7,646 bases of DNA from Gallionellaceae bacterium (lineage in GTDB: Bacteria > Pseudomonadota > Gammaproteobacteria > Burkholderiales > Gallionellaceae), in assembly GCA_021731185.1 (NCBI GenBank), contig JAKFXW010000156.1, positions 1 to 7,646 of the forward strand, given 5' to 3'. Positions 7,581 to 7,646 of the stretch are shown in pieces (the stretch's first letter is position 1; each line of letters opens with the position of its first letter). The position numbers were made by a program, and so were the translations under genes. The notes under the pieces were generated by a model, which had not been told where the DNA came from, searched no databases, and saw nothing but the letters and a program-made list of their open reading frames with translations.

Positions 7581-7646
7581 TGGTCGGCTATACAGGCAGT
7601 AATATTGACTGGCCTGCAAAAACCATCAAGGCGGGAAGCCCGGCAT
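7580..7646 (+). other. Unassigned 3' end of window; short frame overlapping the pyrC' stop
   Basis: An ATG at 7580 overlaps the pyrC' TGA and opens a frame of at least 22 codons that runs off the window (it starts MVGYTGSNIDWPAK). AGGG lies 3 bases upstream, slightly close for a ribosome binding site. The protein start is not recognised. On the opposite strand a frame entering from the right edge closes with TAG at 7590-7588, which could be the tail of a convergent gene. The window is too short to choose between these. Confidence 0.2.

Noticed and set aside
7632..7642. CGGG-AAG-CCCG hairpin as a terminator after pyrC'
   Set aside because: Only four base pairs, and no T-tract is visible before the window ends.

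Overview
The window holds nine recognisable protein genes in two divergent groups, with the switch point at about 3956-4159. Gene content and order point to a proteobacterium. The Pseudomonas-type pyrB plus pseudo-dihydroorotase pair, the algH-ruvX-pyr order and the tgt-yajC-secD order fit gamma- or, I infer, betaproteobacteria. GC content looks moderate, around 50 percent by eye. No mobile element, phage gene, CRISPR array, tRNA or rRNA was seen, and no stretch over 300 bases lacks a gene. This is core housekeeping sequence.

Minus-strand group, in transcription order (right to left): nfeD (3955-3524), qmcA (3507-2596), tgt (2548-1448), yajC (1350-1009) and secD (999 to the left edge, cut off). 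nfeD and qmcA are an inner-membrane NfeD/SPFH pair 16 bases apart. tgt makes the queuosine modification of tRNA. yajC and secD are subunits of the accessory Sec translocon complex. queA, a frequent neighbour of tgt, is absent here, and the nfeD-qmcA pair sits in its place. secF would be expected just beyond the left edge.

Plus-strand group: algH (4160-4729), ruvX (4722-5180, overlapping algH by 8 bases), a 143-base leader, pyrB (5324-6274) and pyrC' (6306-7580). pyrB encodes aspartate transcarbamoylase. pyrC' encodes a dihydroorotase-like protein that has lost its metal-binding residues and so is probably a structural partner of PyrB; a catalytic pyrC should lie elsewhere in the genome. The regulator gene pyrR, found between ruvX and pyrB in pseudomonads, is missing. 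In its place are two very short open frames, each preceded by a Shine-Dalgarno-like sequence, and a small hairpin next to the pyrB ribosome binding site.

I found no convincing undescribed system. The points most worth a second look are the pyrR-less pyrB leader, a 15-base tandem duplication around the pyrC' start codon, a possible leaderless algH transcript, and the lack of a Shine-Dalgarno sequence before tgt.
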